Numbered from the stretch's first letter, positions 26,569-34,476 are shown. The stretch is 58,568 nt of DNA from Marinilabiliaceae bacterium UBA5488 (GCA_002427105.1 DIPM01000036.1:172651-231218), one strand, 5' to 3'. Made by a program: numbers and translations. Notes: generated by a model from the sequence alone, not told the origin.

Positions 26569-27843
26569 TTAATCATTAAAACGATCTTTGTGTGCCCACA
26601 AGCCCACAGCCGGATTCGAAATATAGAAAATTTCCTCACCATCGGCCAGAGTATTGAAACCGTCTTTGAGGGTTTCGGGATTGTAGCGTTTCATCATCTC
26701 CTTCAAATCTGCGTACTTGAAATGCACCGACTCGATTTCTTCGCGGCTGAGGTGACCGGGGCAGTAGGTCACCGAAAAGCGACCCTCAGAGCTGCCATGG
26801 ATGAGGTGGGCTGCAGCGCCCAGATTATTTTTCATGTCCTCATTGTTTTCCACATACTCCAGTGTCTTTGGAGTTCCGCAATATCCATATTTTCTGATTA
26901 ATTTGTCGATTGCCTTATCTTCACCAAACTCTTTTAGCGCCGGCGCCAGAACAATTAGTTCCGCCCCGTCAGCCAGAGCCATGCGAGTGCGGTAAATGCT
27001 TTTGTTGCCCAGCCAGGTACTTCTGAATTCTGCGGGGTCGAGATAAACGACCACTTTTTTCAGGGGCTCGCGAACCATTTCAAAGTTCACCTTAATAGAA
27101 AGATCGGAGGCCAATTCGAATACTTCCTCGTCATCACCTATATAGATTCCCCTTGTTACCAGCTTGCCGCTGCTATTTCTGCCAATCACAGTTTGTATGT
27201 AGATGATAGGTAAATCTTTAGCAAACTTGGCGGAGGCATAATTCAGTACTTTGCGTACCGGATTGTTGGCTCTTCCCATAATACGCTCCATGCCGTAGGC
27301 AGCTCCAATAAAGTGACTCTTGTTGATACCTTCCGAGCCTCCCGTTCCCACAAAGATATTCTTGTTGTAATTGGCCATGCCGATTACTTCATGAGGCACG
27401 ACCTGCCCAATAGAGAGGATCAGATCATGACCCCCTTCTATTAGCAGCTTATTGACTTGAGCCGGCCAGTCGTAAGTGATTCGACCTTCGGTAATGTCAG
27501 AAATGTATGAGCCCGGTACCACACCAAGAGTAACAACATCGTTGCGCCAATCATGCACCCTGAAAAGCTTATGCGGCACCTTGGGAAACATGTCGCTTAT
27601 TTCGTCCGGCGTCATGGCGACATGAGTACCCAGGGCCGGTAATACGTCGGTGAGTGCATCACCGTAATACTCCCAGGCGAATGAGGTCAGGATGCCGGCT
27701 TTTGAATGAAGACGAGTATAGTCGGGAGGTATAGCCAGGACTTTGCGTCGTGCACCCAATTTATTCATTGCTTCAAAAAGCGCTGCTTTCATATCGGCCG
27801 GCGACAGTTCGTCACTTTCCGAGCCTCGTTGATATAGTACCAT
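26569..27843 (-). CDS. LarA-like nickel-pincer hydroxyacid racemase/epimerase (DUF2088); proposed mannonate/gluconate 2-epimerase
   Basis: The 424-residue protein belongs to the LarA family, whose members invert the C2 hydroxyl of 2-hydroxyacids using a nickel-pincer nucleotide bound to a lysine. Key residues of Lactobacillus LarA (His108, His174, Lys184, His200) have counterparts: His74 in GTHVAMTPDE, then His151, Lys161 and His177 in VVPHE, NYNKNIF and INKSHF, with spacings of 10 and 16 residues exactly as in LarA. DYTR (41-44) is the usual early motif. D-gluconate 2-epimerases are known in this family, and their product is D-mannonate. Flanked by a fructuronate reductase, a sugar-acid kinase and gnd, it most likely turns mannonate into gluconate. 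The substrate is inferred. LarB, LarC and LarE are not in the window. Confidence 0.8.
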   Translation of the reverse strand: MVLYQRGSESDELSPADMKAALFEAMNKLGARRKVLAIPPDYTRLHSKAGILTSFAWEYYGDALTDVLPALGTHVAMTPDEISDMFPKVPHKLFRVHDWRNDVVTLGVVPGSYISDITEGRITYDWPAQVNKLLIEGGHDLILSIGQVVPHEVIGMANYNKNIFVGTGGSEGINKSHFIGAAYGMERIMGRANNPVRKVLNYASAKFAKDLPIIYIQTVIGRNSSGKLVTRGIYIGDDEEVFELASDLSIKVNFEMVREPLKKVVVYLDPAEFRSTWLGNKSIYRTRMALADGAELIVLAPALKEFGEDKAIDKLIRKYGYCGTPKTLEYVENNEDMKNNLGAAAHLIHGSSEGRFSVTYCPGHLSREEIESVHFKYADLKEMMKRYNPETLKDGFNTLADGEEIFYISNPAVGLWAHKDRFND

Positions 27844-27865
27844 CTTTTGTTCAGTTTAATGCTAA

Positions 27866-28945
27866 CTATCTTCTCACACGGGCGTTGCCGCTCCATACGC
27901 TCCATATCATTTCCTCATCAGCAGGCTGTGCATAATCGGTAAGGAAGGTTGTAGCCAAAGCTCCGGAAGCCCAGGCGAACTGAAGCCATTTTTCGGGCTC
28001 CCAGCCTTTAAGAATAGAGTAAAGCAAACCTCCTACAAATCCGTCTCCTCCGCCAATGCGATCCAGAACCCTGATAGGGCGTGGTTCTACCACGTGCCAC
28101 TTGTCGTTTTCGAGCAGGATGCCTCCCCATAAATGGTCGTTGGCACTAATCACTTCTCTTAAGGTGTTGGCATAAACTTCCGCGTTGGGGAATGATTTTT
28201 TTACGCGTAGAATCATTTCCTTAAAGCTCTCAATTTTGTCTCCTATTGCTTTCCCGCCTGCTTCGGGGCCTTTAATACCCAGGCAGAGTTGATAGTCTTC
28301 TTCGTTGCCAATAAGTATATCTGTTACTGAAGCAATTTCGGTGAAAATTTCACGAAGCTCTTTCTCTCGTCCCTTCCAAAAAGTAGCACGGTGGTTCAGG
28401 TCGAAGGCTATGCGTGTGCCATGCTTTTTGGCCGCACGGGCTAGTTCCAGACAAAAGTTGCCGGTCTCGGGTGATAGCGCCGCGATAAGTCCTGAAAGAT
28501 GAACTATTTGCACTCCTTCCTCTCCAAAAATGCGCTCCAGGTCAAAGTCCTTAACGTTAAGGGTTCGTCCTACTTCTCCGGCACGGTCGTTTTGGACTCT
28601 TGGTCCACGGGAGCCATAGCCGCTATCGGCAATATTAAACTGGTGACGATAGCCCCAGGGGTCGCCCTGGTCAACTTCGGGTCCTTCATATTCCATATAG
28701 CGATTGCGAAGGTTGCTTTTGATAAACTGCGCTATGGGACTTCCTTTTACAAAGGTGGTTAAGACTTTCACGGGCAGTCCCAGATATGAGGATATACTTG
28801 CAACATTGGTCTCGGCGCTGGTAGCGTACATTTGGAAGCAGTCGCTGCTATGCACCGGCTGGCCGTTTACGGGAGTTATGCGCACTCCCATACTGGTAGG
28901 AACAACCAGGGCCCATTTGTAGTTTTTTCTCAATTCAATACTCAT
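27866..28945 (-). CDS. PfkB-family sugar-acid kinase, divergent; proposed gluconate kinase
   Basis: This 359-residue ribokinase-fold kinase is the second PfkB protein of the operon. The phosphate-transfer motif is DRIGGGDGFVGG with the catalytic base Asp301, and the aldonate-type segment FDLNHRATFWKGRE resembles KDG kinases. It differs from the true KdgK (30559-31596) at the N-terminus, where the usual GGxxxN substrate motif reads TSAETN (42-47), and by a charged, glycine-rich insert of about 45 residues (roughly 80-130). The gene lies 17 bases after the reductase and 22 before the LarA-like gene. A kinase for gluconate is required if the LarA-like enzyme makes gluconate for Gnd, and no GntK-type kinase is present. 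Mannonate or KDG are alternative substrates. Confidence 0.8.
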   Translation of the reverse strand: MSIELRKNYKWALVVPTSMGVRITPVNGQPVHSSDCFQMYATSAETNVASISSYLGLPVKVLTTFVKGSPIAQFIKSNLRNRYMEYEGPEVDQGDPWGYRHQFNIADSGYGSRGPRVQNDRAGEVGRTLNVKDFDLERIFGEEGVQIVHLSGLIAALSPETGNFCLELARAAKKHGTRIAFDLNHRATFWKGREKELREIFTEIASVTDILIGNEEDYQLCLGIKGPEAGGKAIGDKIESFKEMILRVKKSFPNAEVYANTLREVISANDHLWGGILLENDKWHVVEPRPIRVLDRIGGGDGFVGGLLYSILKGWEPEKWLQFAWASGALATTFLTDYAQPADEEMIWSVWSGNARVRR

Positions 28946-28962
28946 GATATATCATAATAAAA

Positions 28963-29811
28963 TTATACTCCACTATAAGCACTAAAGCCTCCATCAACAG
29001 GTATTACAATTCCTGTAATAAACTCTGCCCAGTCGGACAATAGAAACACGAGAGCCCCGGTCATCTCTTCTGCAACTCCGTAACGCTCCATTGGTGTGCC
29101 ATTCAGAATTTTTCGCCCGCGCGGTGTTGATTCGCCGGTCTTCTCATCTGTAAGGAGAAATCTGTTTTGGTCGGACAGCAAAAACCCGGGCGCTATGGCG
29201 TTAACACGGATTCCGGTCTTAGCAAAATGTACTGCCAGCCATTGGGTAAAGTTGTTAATGGCAGCTTTAGAAGCTGAATAGGCCGCGATACGAGTGAGGG
29301 GACGGTAGGAGTTCATAGATGATATATTAATAATACCTCCTGCCTTTTTCTCCAACATATCAGTAGCAAAGACCAGGGTAGGAATTAAAGTTCCTTTAAA
29401 ATTCAGGTCGAAGGTGCTATCAAAGCCTTCCTCCAAAAGCCCGAAAATTGTATCTTCCGGTTTGTCGCCCTCTTGTATTTTTTCAACTTTAGAGGTGGCG
29501 GTAGCACTATTGCCGCCTGCGCCATTAATCAAGTAGTCTATTTTGCCTAACTTGCTATTGATTATCTTTTTAGCTTCTTCAATAGAAGATCTGTTTAGTA
29601 CGTCGGCGGAAACTCCTATCGATTCAACGCCATACTTTGACTTAATATCATCGGCAAGCTTTTGGGTTTTTTCGAGGTTTCTGCCTATGATGGCAGTTTT
29701 CACGCCGTGAACAGCAAGAGCTTTGGCCATAGTTGAGCCAATTAGTCCACTACCGCCGGTTATTACCGCGATTTTTCCTTTCAGATTCAATTCTTTAATA
29801 GGGGCTGTCAT
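28963..29811 (-). CDS. uxuB: SDR-type fructuronate reductase (D-mannonate oxidoreductase)
   Basis: This 282-residue short-chain dehydrogenase is predicted to reduce D-fructuronate to D-mannonate. The cofactor loop GGSGLIGSTMAKAL, NGAGGN, SSMNSY and the catalytic YSASKAA are all in place, and GAGGNS with the long middle insert (about 105-135) is typical of the Bacillus YjmF-like UxuB group rather than the polyol-dehydrogenase UxuB of enteric bacteria. It starts one base after the aldolase stop codon, so translation is probably coupled. It provides the mannonate for which no UxuA is present nearby. A gluconate 5-dehydrogenase role is a less likely alternative. Confidence 0.82.
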   Translation of the reverse strand: MTAPIKELNLKGKIAVITGGSGLIGSTMAKALAVHGVKTAIIGRNLEKTQKLADDIKSKYGVESIGVSADVLNRSSIEEAKKIINSKLGKIDYLINGAGGNSATATSKVEKIQEGDKPEDTIFGLLEEGFDSTFDLNFKGTLIPTLVFATDMLEKKAGGIINISSMNSYRPLTRIAAYSASKAAINNFTQWLAVHFAKTGIRVNAIAPGFLLSDQNRFLLTDEKTGESTPRGRKILNGTPMERYGVAEEMTGALVFLLSDWAEFITGIVIPVDGGFSAYSGV

Positions 29812-29812
29812 C

Positions 29813-30487
29813 TTAACTTGTTTTAACTTTGTTAATAATATCCATCAATTCCTTAACTTTAGCTGTTAATGCTGAATAATTACCACTCTCGATAAGCTCT
29901 TTGGGAAAGAGGTTAGAACCCATTCCCACGCAGGTTACGCCTGCCTTGAACCACCCGGATAAATTCGCCTCGGTAGTATCTACGCCTCCTGTGGGCATTA
30001 TATTCGTCCATGGCATAGGCCCTTTTACCGCCTTAACAAAAGAAGGCCCGCCAATTTCGGCGGCCGGGAACAGTTTCACTATCTCTGCTCCAAGCTCCTG
30101 AGCCTTGCTTATTTCGGAAATAGTTCCGCAGCCGGGTGACCATGCTACTCCTCTTCGATTACAGGTTTTCGCCATTTCTTCATTCAGTAATGGAGAAACG
30201 ATAAAATTAGCTCCTGCCTGAATGTAAAGGGCAGTAGTTGCCGCTTCTACTATTGAGCCTGCTCCCAGTATCATGCCGGGCAATTCCTTAAGAGCATACT
30301 TGTTGAGTTCGCTAAAGATTTCGTGGGCGAAATCGCCGCGATTGACGAATTCAAACACGCGGATTCCCCCGTCGTAACATGCTTTTAGAACCTTTTTACA
30401 AGTGTCGATATTAGAGTGGAAAAATACCGGTACCACTCCGGTTGTCTTCATTGCAGCAAACACTTCGCTGCGACTATATTTTGCCAT
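29813..30487 (-). CDS. eda: KDPG aldolase (2-keto-3-deoxy-6-phosphogluconate aldolase)
   Basis: This class I aldolase splits KDPG into pyruvate and glyceraldehyde 3-phosphate. It is 224 residues, a TIM barrel, with the Schiff-base Lys138 in EIVKLFPAAEIGG and the phosphate-binding MPTGGVDTTEANL further on. The opening segment with VPVFFHSNIDTCKKVLKACYDGG is typical of the Bacteroidota form. The neighbouring upstream gene is the KDG kinase. Together they complete the Kdu branch. It is cytoplasmic and nearly overlaps the reductase gene. Confidence 0.92.
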   Translation of the reverse strand: MAKYSRSEVFAAMKTTGVVPVFFHSNIDTCKKVLKACYDGGIRVFEFVNRGDFAHEIFSELNKYALKELPGMILGAGSIVEAATTALYIQAGANFIVSPLLNEEMAKTCNRRGVAWSPGCGTISEISKAQELGAEIVKLFPAAEIGGPSFVKAVKGPMPWTNIMPTGGVDTTEANLSGWFKAGVTCVGMGSNLFPKELIESGNYSALTAKVKELMDIINKVKTS

Positions 30488-30558
30488 TGATTTAAAAGTT
30501 TTAAGTTCAAAGTTTTGGGTTTAAAGTTTAATTTCTGGTTCCAAATCTCTGATAACTG

Positions 30559-31596
30559 TTATCTTGATACCCTGCCGGAGGCATCGCCTCCCATTAGTTT
30601 TTCGACTTCTTCGACGCTAACCTGGTTAAAGTCACCATTTATAGTGTGTTTTAAGCAAGACGCTGCGGTCGCGAAATTCAAAGCTTTCTGGTCATCACCT
30701 TTGTAAGTCAGCAATCCGTAAATTAATCCTCCCATAAACGAGTCACCCCCTCCAACACGATCAACGATGTGGGTGATTTGGTAGGTAGGAGCAGTAAACA
30801 GATTCTTACCGTCGTATAAAACACCAGACCATGAGTTGTGGTTCGCGCTAATAGAGCCGCGTAGAGTTGTGATAACCTTTTTAACACGAGGGAAGCGACT
30901 CATTATTTGTTGTGAGACACTGCGGTAAGCTTCCGCTTCAACATGTCCGCCGGTAACGTTTAGTCCTTCAGGTTTTATGCCTAATACCAAAGCGGCATCT
31001 TCTTCATTGCCCAGTACGATATCACATCCTTCAACAAGTTCGGGCATTACTTCACTGGCCTTTTTGCCATACCTCCAAAGATTTTTCCTGTAATTTAGAT
31101 CGGTCGATACAGTTATTCCCTTTTGGTTAGCTGCTTTGATAGCTTCCAGGCACACTTCTGCAGCGCCCTGAGACACAGCCGGAGTTATGCCGGTCCAATG
31201 AAACCAGCTGGCGCCTTCGAAGATTTCATCCCAGTTGAATTGGCCTTTTTTTACCTGTGAAAAGGAAGAGTAGGCACGATCGTAAACCACCTTGCTGGCA
31301 CGTGCAACGGCTCCTGTTTCGAGGAAATATATACCCAGACGTTCTCCCTCAAAGCGGATATTCTTCGTGTCAACACCATATTTTTTAAGCTCTTTCTGAC
31401 ATGCTTCGCCAATATCATTTTTGGGTAGAGCGGTCACAAAGGAAGAATTAAGACCATAATTGGCCAGTGAAACAGCAACATTGGCTTCACCTCCGCCATA
31501 ACAGGCGTCAAATGAGTTTGCCTGGGCAAAACGCAGGTAACCCGGAGTAGATAATCTCAACATAATCTCTCCAAATGAAACAACTTTAGATGTCAT
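30559..31596 (-). CDS. kdgK: 2-keto-3-deoxygluconate kinase (PfkB family)
   Basis: This kinase phosphorylates KDG to KDPG. It is 345 residues and a standard ribokinase fold: N-terminal VSFGEIMLRLSTPG, substrate motif GGGEANVAVSLANYG, aldonate-type DLNYRKNLWR and the catalytic DRVGGGDSFMGG with Asp285. ATG 31596 is used because the upstream in-frame codon at 31629 is TTG and the domain starts right after the ATG. Its substrate comes from KduD (35350-36147). It is the more orthodox of the two PfkB kinases here and lies 71 bases upstream of eda. Confidence 0.9.
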   Translation of the reverse strand: MTSKVVSFGEIMLRLSTPGYLRFAQANSFDACYGGGEANVAVSLANYGLNSSFVTALPKNDIGEACQKELKKYGVDTKNIRFEGERLGIYFLETGAVARASKVVYDRAYSSFSQVKKGQFNWDEIFEGASWFHWTGITPAVSQGAAEVCLEAIKAANQKGITVSTDLNYRKNLWRYGKKASEVMPELVEGCDIVLGNEEDAALVLGIKPEGLNVTGGHVEAEAYRSVSQQIMSRFPRVKKVITTLRGSISANHNSWSGVLYDGKNLFTAPTYQITHIVDRVGGGDSFMGGLIYGLLTYKGDDQKALNFATAASCLKHTINGDFNQVSVEEVEKLMGGDASGRVSR

Positions 31597-31691
31597 TCTC
31601 TCTTTGATTAAAAATTTGTTACAATACAATGCTACAGAATATTCATAAAAAGGGGAGGGAAGGTTTCGTAATCAGTAAAGACCTATGCAGC

Positions 31692-33086
31692 TTAAAACCC
31701 GAAATAATTCTTGGCGTTATAGTAGCAAACATCCTGTATAACAGTCTTTAGTAAGGCGTCGTCATCAGGGATCAGACCTTTATCTATTTCATTTCCAAGA
31801 TGGTTGCAGAGGATTCTCCTGAAATATTCATGACGCGGATATGACAGGAAGCTGCGAGAGTCTGTAACCATGCCTACAAAGCGACCCAGGAGGCCCAAAA
31901 CAGAAAGGTCGCGCAGGTGTTTTTCCATACCTACTTTTTGATCAAGGAACCACCATCCGGCGCCGTACTGTATTTTTCCTGCTGTCTTTCCATCCTGAAA
32001 GTTTCCTATCATGGTAACAAACATTTCATTATCAGAAGGATTCAGGTTATAAAGGATGGTCTTAGCAAGCTTATCTTCACTGTCGAGCAAATCCATAAAG
32101 CGTGATATTTTAACAGCATCCTGCGGGTTGCCGATAGAGTCGTAACCCACGTCGGGTCCCAGTTTTTTGAACATGCGAGTGTTATTGTTACGCATGGCTC
32201 CAAGGTGGAATTGTTGAACCCAGCCTCGTTTATGATTCATTTTGCAAAGTTCATACATTACATAACAGCGATATGCTTCACTTTCCTGCTCTGTAATCTT
32301 GTTTCCTGAACGAAGCTTAAGAAAGATTTTGTCCGGATTCTCGGCAAAATCAGGAGTGTAGTATAGGCGGTCTAAGCCATGATCGGAGGCACGGCAGCCC
32401 ATCTTGTCGAAAAAGGCGTGACGCTCATCCAATACGGCAATCATAGCATCCAGGCTTGCAATGGCTTTGCCTGATACAGCTTCCAGTTTTTCTATATAAG
32501 CAACAAAAGCTGAAGGATTCTCAGTTTTTACCACATTATCGGGGCGGAAAGTAGGGCGAATTTTGACGCTAAAATCCTTTAAGGCAAGGTGATGCTCCAG
32601 ATTATCAGCCGGGTCATCCGTGGTACCGACAACTTCAACATTCATTTTCTTAAGTAAATTCTGAGTCCTGAACTCATCCTGACGAAGCATAGCGCTTGCT
32701 TTTTCGTGAATTTTGTCAGCCGTGACGGGCGAAAGAAGGTCGAAAATATCGAAATGTCGTGCTAATTCGAGATGAGTCCAGTGGTGTAATGGGTTGCCTA
32801 TGGTTGAAGGCACCGTTTCGGCCCATTTCCGGAATTTCTCACTGAAAGATTTATCGCCTGTGCAAAAGGCTTCATCCACGCCGTTAGTGCGCATTGCCCT
32901 CCATTTGTAATGGTCGCCCTCAAGCCAGATTTGTCCGAGGCTTTCAAATTGGTGGTTTTCAGCTATCAGCTGGGGCGAGAGGTGGCAATGAAAATCTACA
33001 ATTGGCATTTTTTCCGCGTAGTCGTGATAGAGCTTTTGTGCTTTTCTACCTTCTAATGCGAAGTCGTCGTTGATAAACTTTTTCAT
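31692..33086 (-). CDS. uxaC: Uronate isomerase (glucuronate/galacturonate isomerase)
   Basis: This enzyme isomerises D-galacturonate to D-tagaturonate and D-glucuronate to D-fructuronate. The 464-residue protein is full-length for the amidohydrolase-fold family. The HxH metal motif is in VDFHCHLSPQLIAENHQF, and the family strings GWVQQFHLGAMRNNN, DSIGNPQD and VTDSRSFLSYPRHEYFRR are present. It is the first gene of the ten-gene minus-strand operon, behind a good promoter in the divergent region. It feeds UxaE for galacturonate and the fructuronate reductase for glucuronate. Confidence 0.96.
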   Translation of the reverse strand: MKKFINDDFALEGRKAQKLYHDYAEKMPIVDFHCHLSPQLIAENHQFESLGQIWLEGDHYKWRAMRTNGVDEAFCTGDKSFSEKFRKWAETVPSTIGNPLHHWTHLELARHFDIFDLLSPVTADKIHEKASAMLRQDEFRTQNLLKKMNVEVVGTTDDPADNLEHHLALKDFSVKIRPTFRPDNVVKTENPSAFVAYIEKLEAVSGKAIASLDAMIAVLDERHAFFDKMGCRASDHGLDRLYYTPDFAENPDKIFLKLRSGNKITEQESEAYRCYVMYELCKMNHKRGWVQQFHLGAMRNNNTRMFKKLGPDVGYDSIGNPQDAVKISRFMDLLDSEDKLAKTILYNLNPSDNEMFVTMIGNFQDGKTAGKIQYGAGWWFLDQKVGMEKHLRDLSVLGLLGRFVGMVTDSRSFLSYPRHEYFRRILCNHLGNEIDKGLIPDDDALLKTVIQDVCYYNAKNYFGF

Positions 33087-33159
33087 AGCTAAGTATTTCA
33101 GTTTTAAATTGCCTTTGCGAGATTAACGCTCACGGCTTAGTTTTATTCTTATCTGATTA

Positions 33160-33169
33160 TCGTTAACGA
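33160..33169. promoter_or_regulatory. Candidate LacI-type operator at the uxaC promoter
   Basis: TCGTTAACGA is a perfect 10-bp palindrome placed just downstream of the -7 box of the uxaC promoter, at about the expected transcription start. That position suits repression. The LacI protein encoded in the same operon (22418-23470) is the natural candidate to bind it. Confidence 0.45.
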
Positions 33170-33172
33170 ACA

Positions 33173-33204
33173 CGAAGGTACAAAGGCTTCTAAATTATTC
33201 CAAA
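33173..33204 (-). promoter_or_regulatory. Bacteroidota-type promoter of the uxaC operon
   Basis: On the minus strand, TTTG (33201-33204) is followed after 20 bases by TACCTTCG (33173-33180), close to the phylum consensus TTTG-N19-21-TAnnTTTG. The leader to the uxaC ATG would be about 80 bases. Confidence 0.55.
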
Positions 33205-33371
33205 TATTCTTGAAATTATCTCTGGTGATATATTGACTAAAAGTTGGGCATGTTTTGTTATAATGCTAATAAACAGGGATATGAAATTTGTTGATTGATT
33301 GGCTTTTTCTTGCTTTGTTTTTGATAAATTTTGGATGATGACTTAGAATAATAAAAAAAAAGAGAGTTTAT

Positions 33372-33404
33372 GTTGTGTTATTTGCGCAAACGTTTGTATT
33401 TTTG
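33372..33404 (+). promoter_or_regulatory. Promoter and operator of the lacI-kduI-kduD operon
   Basis: GTTG (33372-33375) is followed after 21 bases by TATTTTTG (33397-33404), a good match to the phylum -33/-7 pair. Between them lie two overlapping perfect palindromes with central CG: TTTGCGCAAA (33381-33390) and CAAACGTTTG (33387-33396). Central-CG palindromes are typical of LacI-family operators, so autoregulation by the adjacent LacI protein is likely. Confidence 0.6.
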
Positions 33405-33423
33405 TCTGACTATAGAAATTTTT

Positions 33424-34449
33424 ATGAAACGCGTAACCATAATTGATATTGCCACAGCTCTCGGGATAACCCCCTCTACGGTGTCTCGTGCATTGACCGG
33501 AAGTTCAAGAGTCGGTGAGTCAACACGCCAAAAGGTTCAGGAGAAGGCTGAGGAGCTGGGATACCGGACTAATGTAGTTGCGTCTTCTCTTCGGCGGGGC
33601 AGGAGCGACACGGTTGGTATGTTAGTACCTCGTATTAACCGTAACTTTTTCAGTCATGTGATAAGTGCCGTTGAGGAGGTTTTAAATCCTGCCGGCTATA
33701 ATCTGCTTATTTGTCAGAGCCATGAACGTTCTGATATAGAGAAGCAGTCGATGAAGGTTTTATTGAACAATCGTGTGGCGGGGATAATAATTTCCCATGC
33801 TATGGAGAGTGAAAGTTCCGAGGTGTTGGATTTGGCGGTAGCCGACAGAGTTCCGTTTGTTCAATTTGACAGGGTCTTTAAGGGAGTTTCAGGTCCTGTA
33901 ATAATTAACGATAATTTTTCAGGCGCCTATATGGCAGTAAAGCATTTGATGAAATCCGGATACAGGCGCATTGCTCATTTCACCGGTTCTTTAAAGGTGA
34001 ATATTTACCAGGAACGCTATAAGGGCTATATGTATGCCATGGAGGAAGCCTCACTGCCCACGGATGATATGGTATTCAAGGGAGCAATAACGCGCGACAC
34101 GGCCTATGAAGTTGCTCTTAATATAATTAGGCAGAAGCGTATTGATGCCATTTTTTGTGCGGGTGATTATTCGGCATTAGGAGTGATAAATGCTCTGAAT
34201 GATAGTGGTTTGCGTGTTGGCGGGGATATAGGTGTTGCAGGATTCGCAAACGAGCCCTTTGCAGCTTTGATAAGTCCCGGTCTTACAAGCGTTGAGCAGA
34301 ATGCTTATGATATGGGTCACAGAGCTGCGAGGGCTTTGATAAGGTCAATCTCCGGGACTCCTCTCCCCTCTGTATTTCAGGAAGAAATAGTCCCTGTACG
34401 ACTATTAGTCAGAGCATCATCAATGCGCGAATCAGATGCGCGCAAATAA
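33424..34449 (+). CDS. LacI-family regulator, first gene of the kdu operon
   Basis: This 341-residue repressor-type regulator begins directly with its helix-turn-helix, VTIIDIATALGITPSTVSRAL, and has the usual VQEKAEELGYRTNVVASSLRRGRS linker and hinge, then a sugar-binding-protein-like sensor domain. ATG 33424 is preferred; an upstream ATG at 33370 would add 18 residues not found in the family and would overlap the promoter. The gene is 27 bases upstream of kduI. It probably represses kduI-kduD until a pectin breakdown product binds. It differs clearly from the LacI protein of the uxaC operon. Confidence 0.9.
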   Translation: MKRVTIIDIATALGITPSTVSRALTGSSRVGESTRQKVQEKAEELGYRTNVVASSLRRGRSDTVGMLVPRINRNFFSHVISAVEEVLNPAGYNLLICQSHERSDIEKQSMKVLLNNRVAGIIISHAMESESSEVLDLAVADRVPFVQFDRVFKGVSGPVIINDNFSGAYMAVKHLMKSGYRRIAHFTGSLKVNIYQERYKGYMYAMEEASLPTDDMVFKGAITRDTAYEVALNIIRQKRIDAIFCAGDYSALGVINALNDSGLRVGGDIGVAGFANEPFAALISPGLTSVEQNAYDMGHRAARALIRSISGTPLPSVFQEEIVPVRLLVRASSMRESDARK

Positions 34450-34476
34450 ATTTATTAACTTAAAAAAACAGACACT

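Larger units (their letters stand above)
33087..33423. other. Divergent regulatory region between uxaC and lacI-kduI-kduD
   Basis: These 337 bases carry a promoter and a palindrome for the minus-strand uxaC operon and a promoter with overlapping palindromes for the plus-strand lacI operon, listed below. Between the two, about 33205-33360, I see only AT-rich sequence. Confidence 0.7.

Noticed and set aside
26569..27843. Annotation of the LarA-like gene as lactate racemase
   Set aside because: The family fold fits, but no lactate genes are near and all neighbours handle uronates and sugar acids. A sugar-acid epimerase is more likely.
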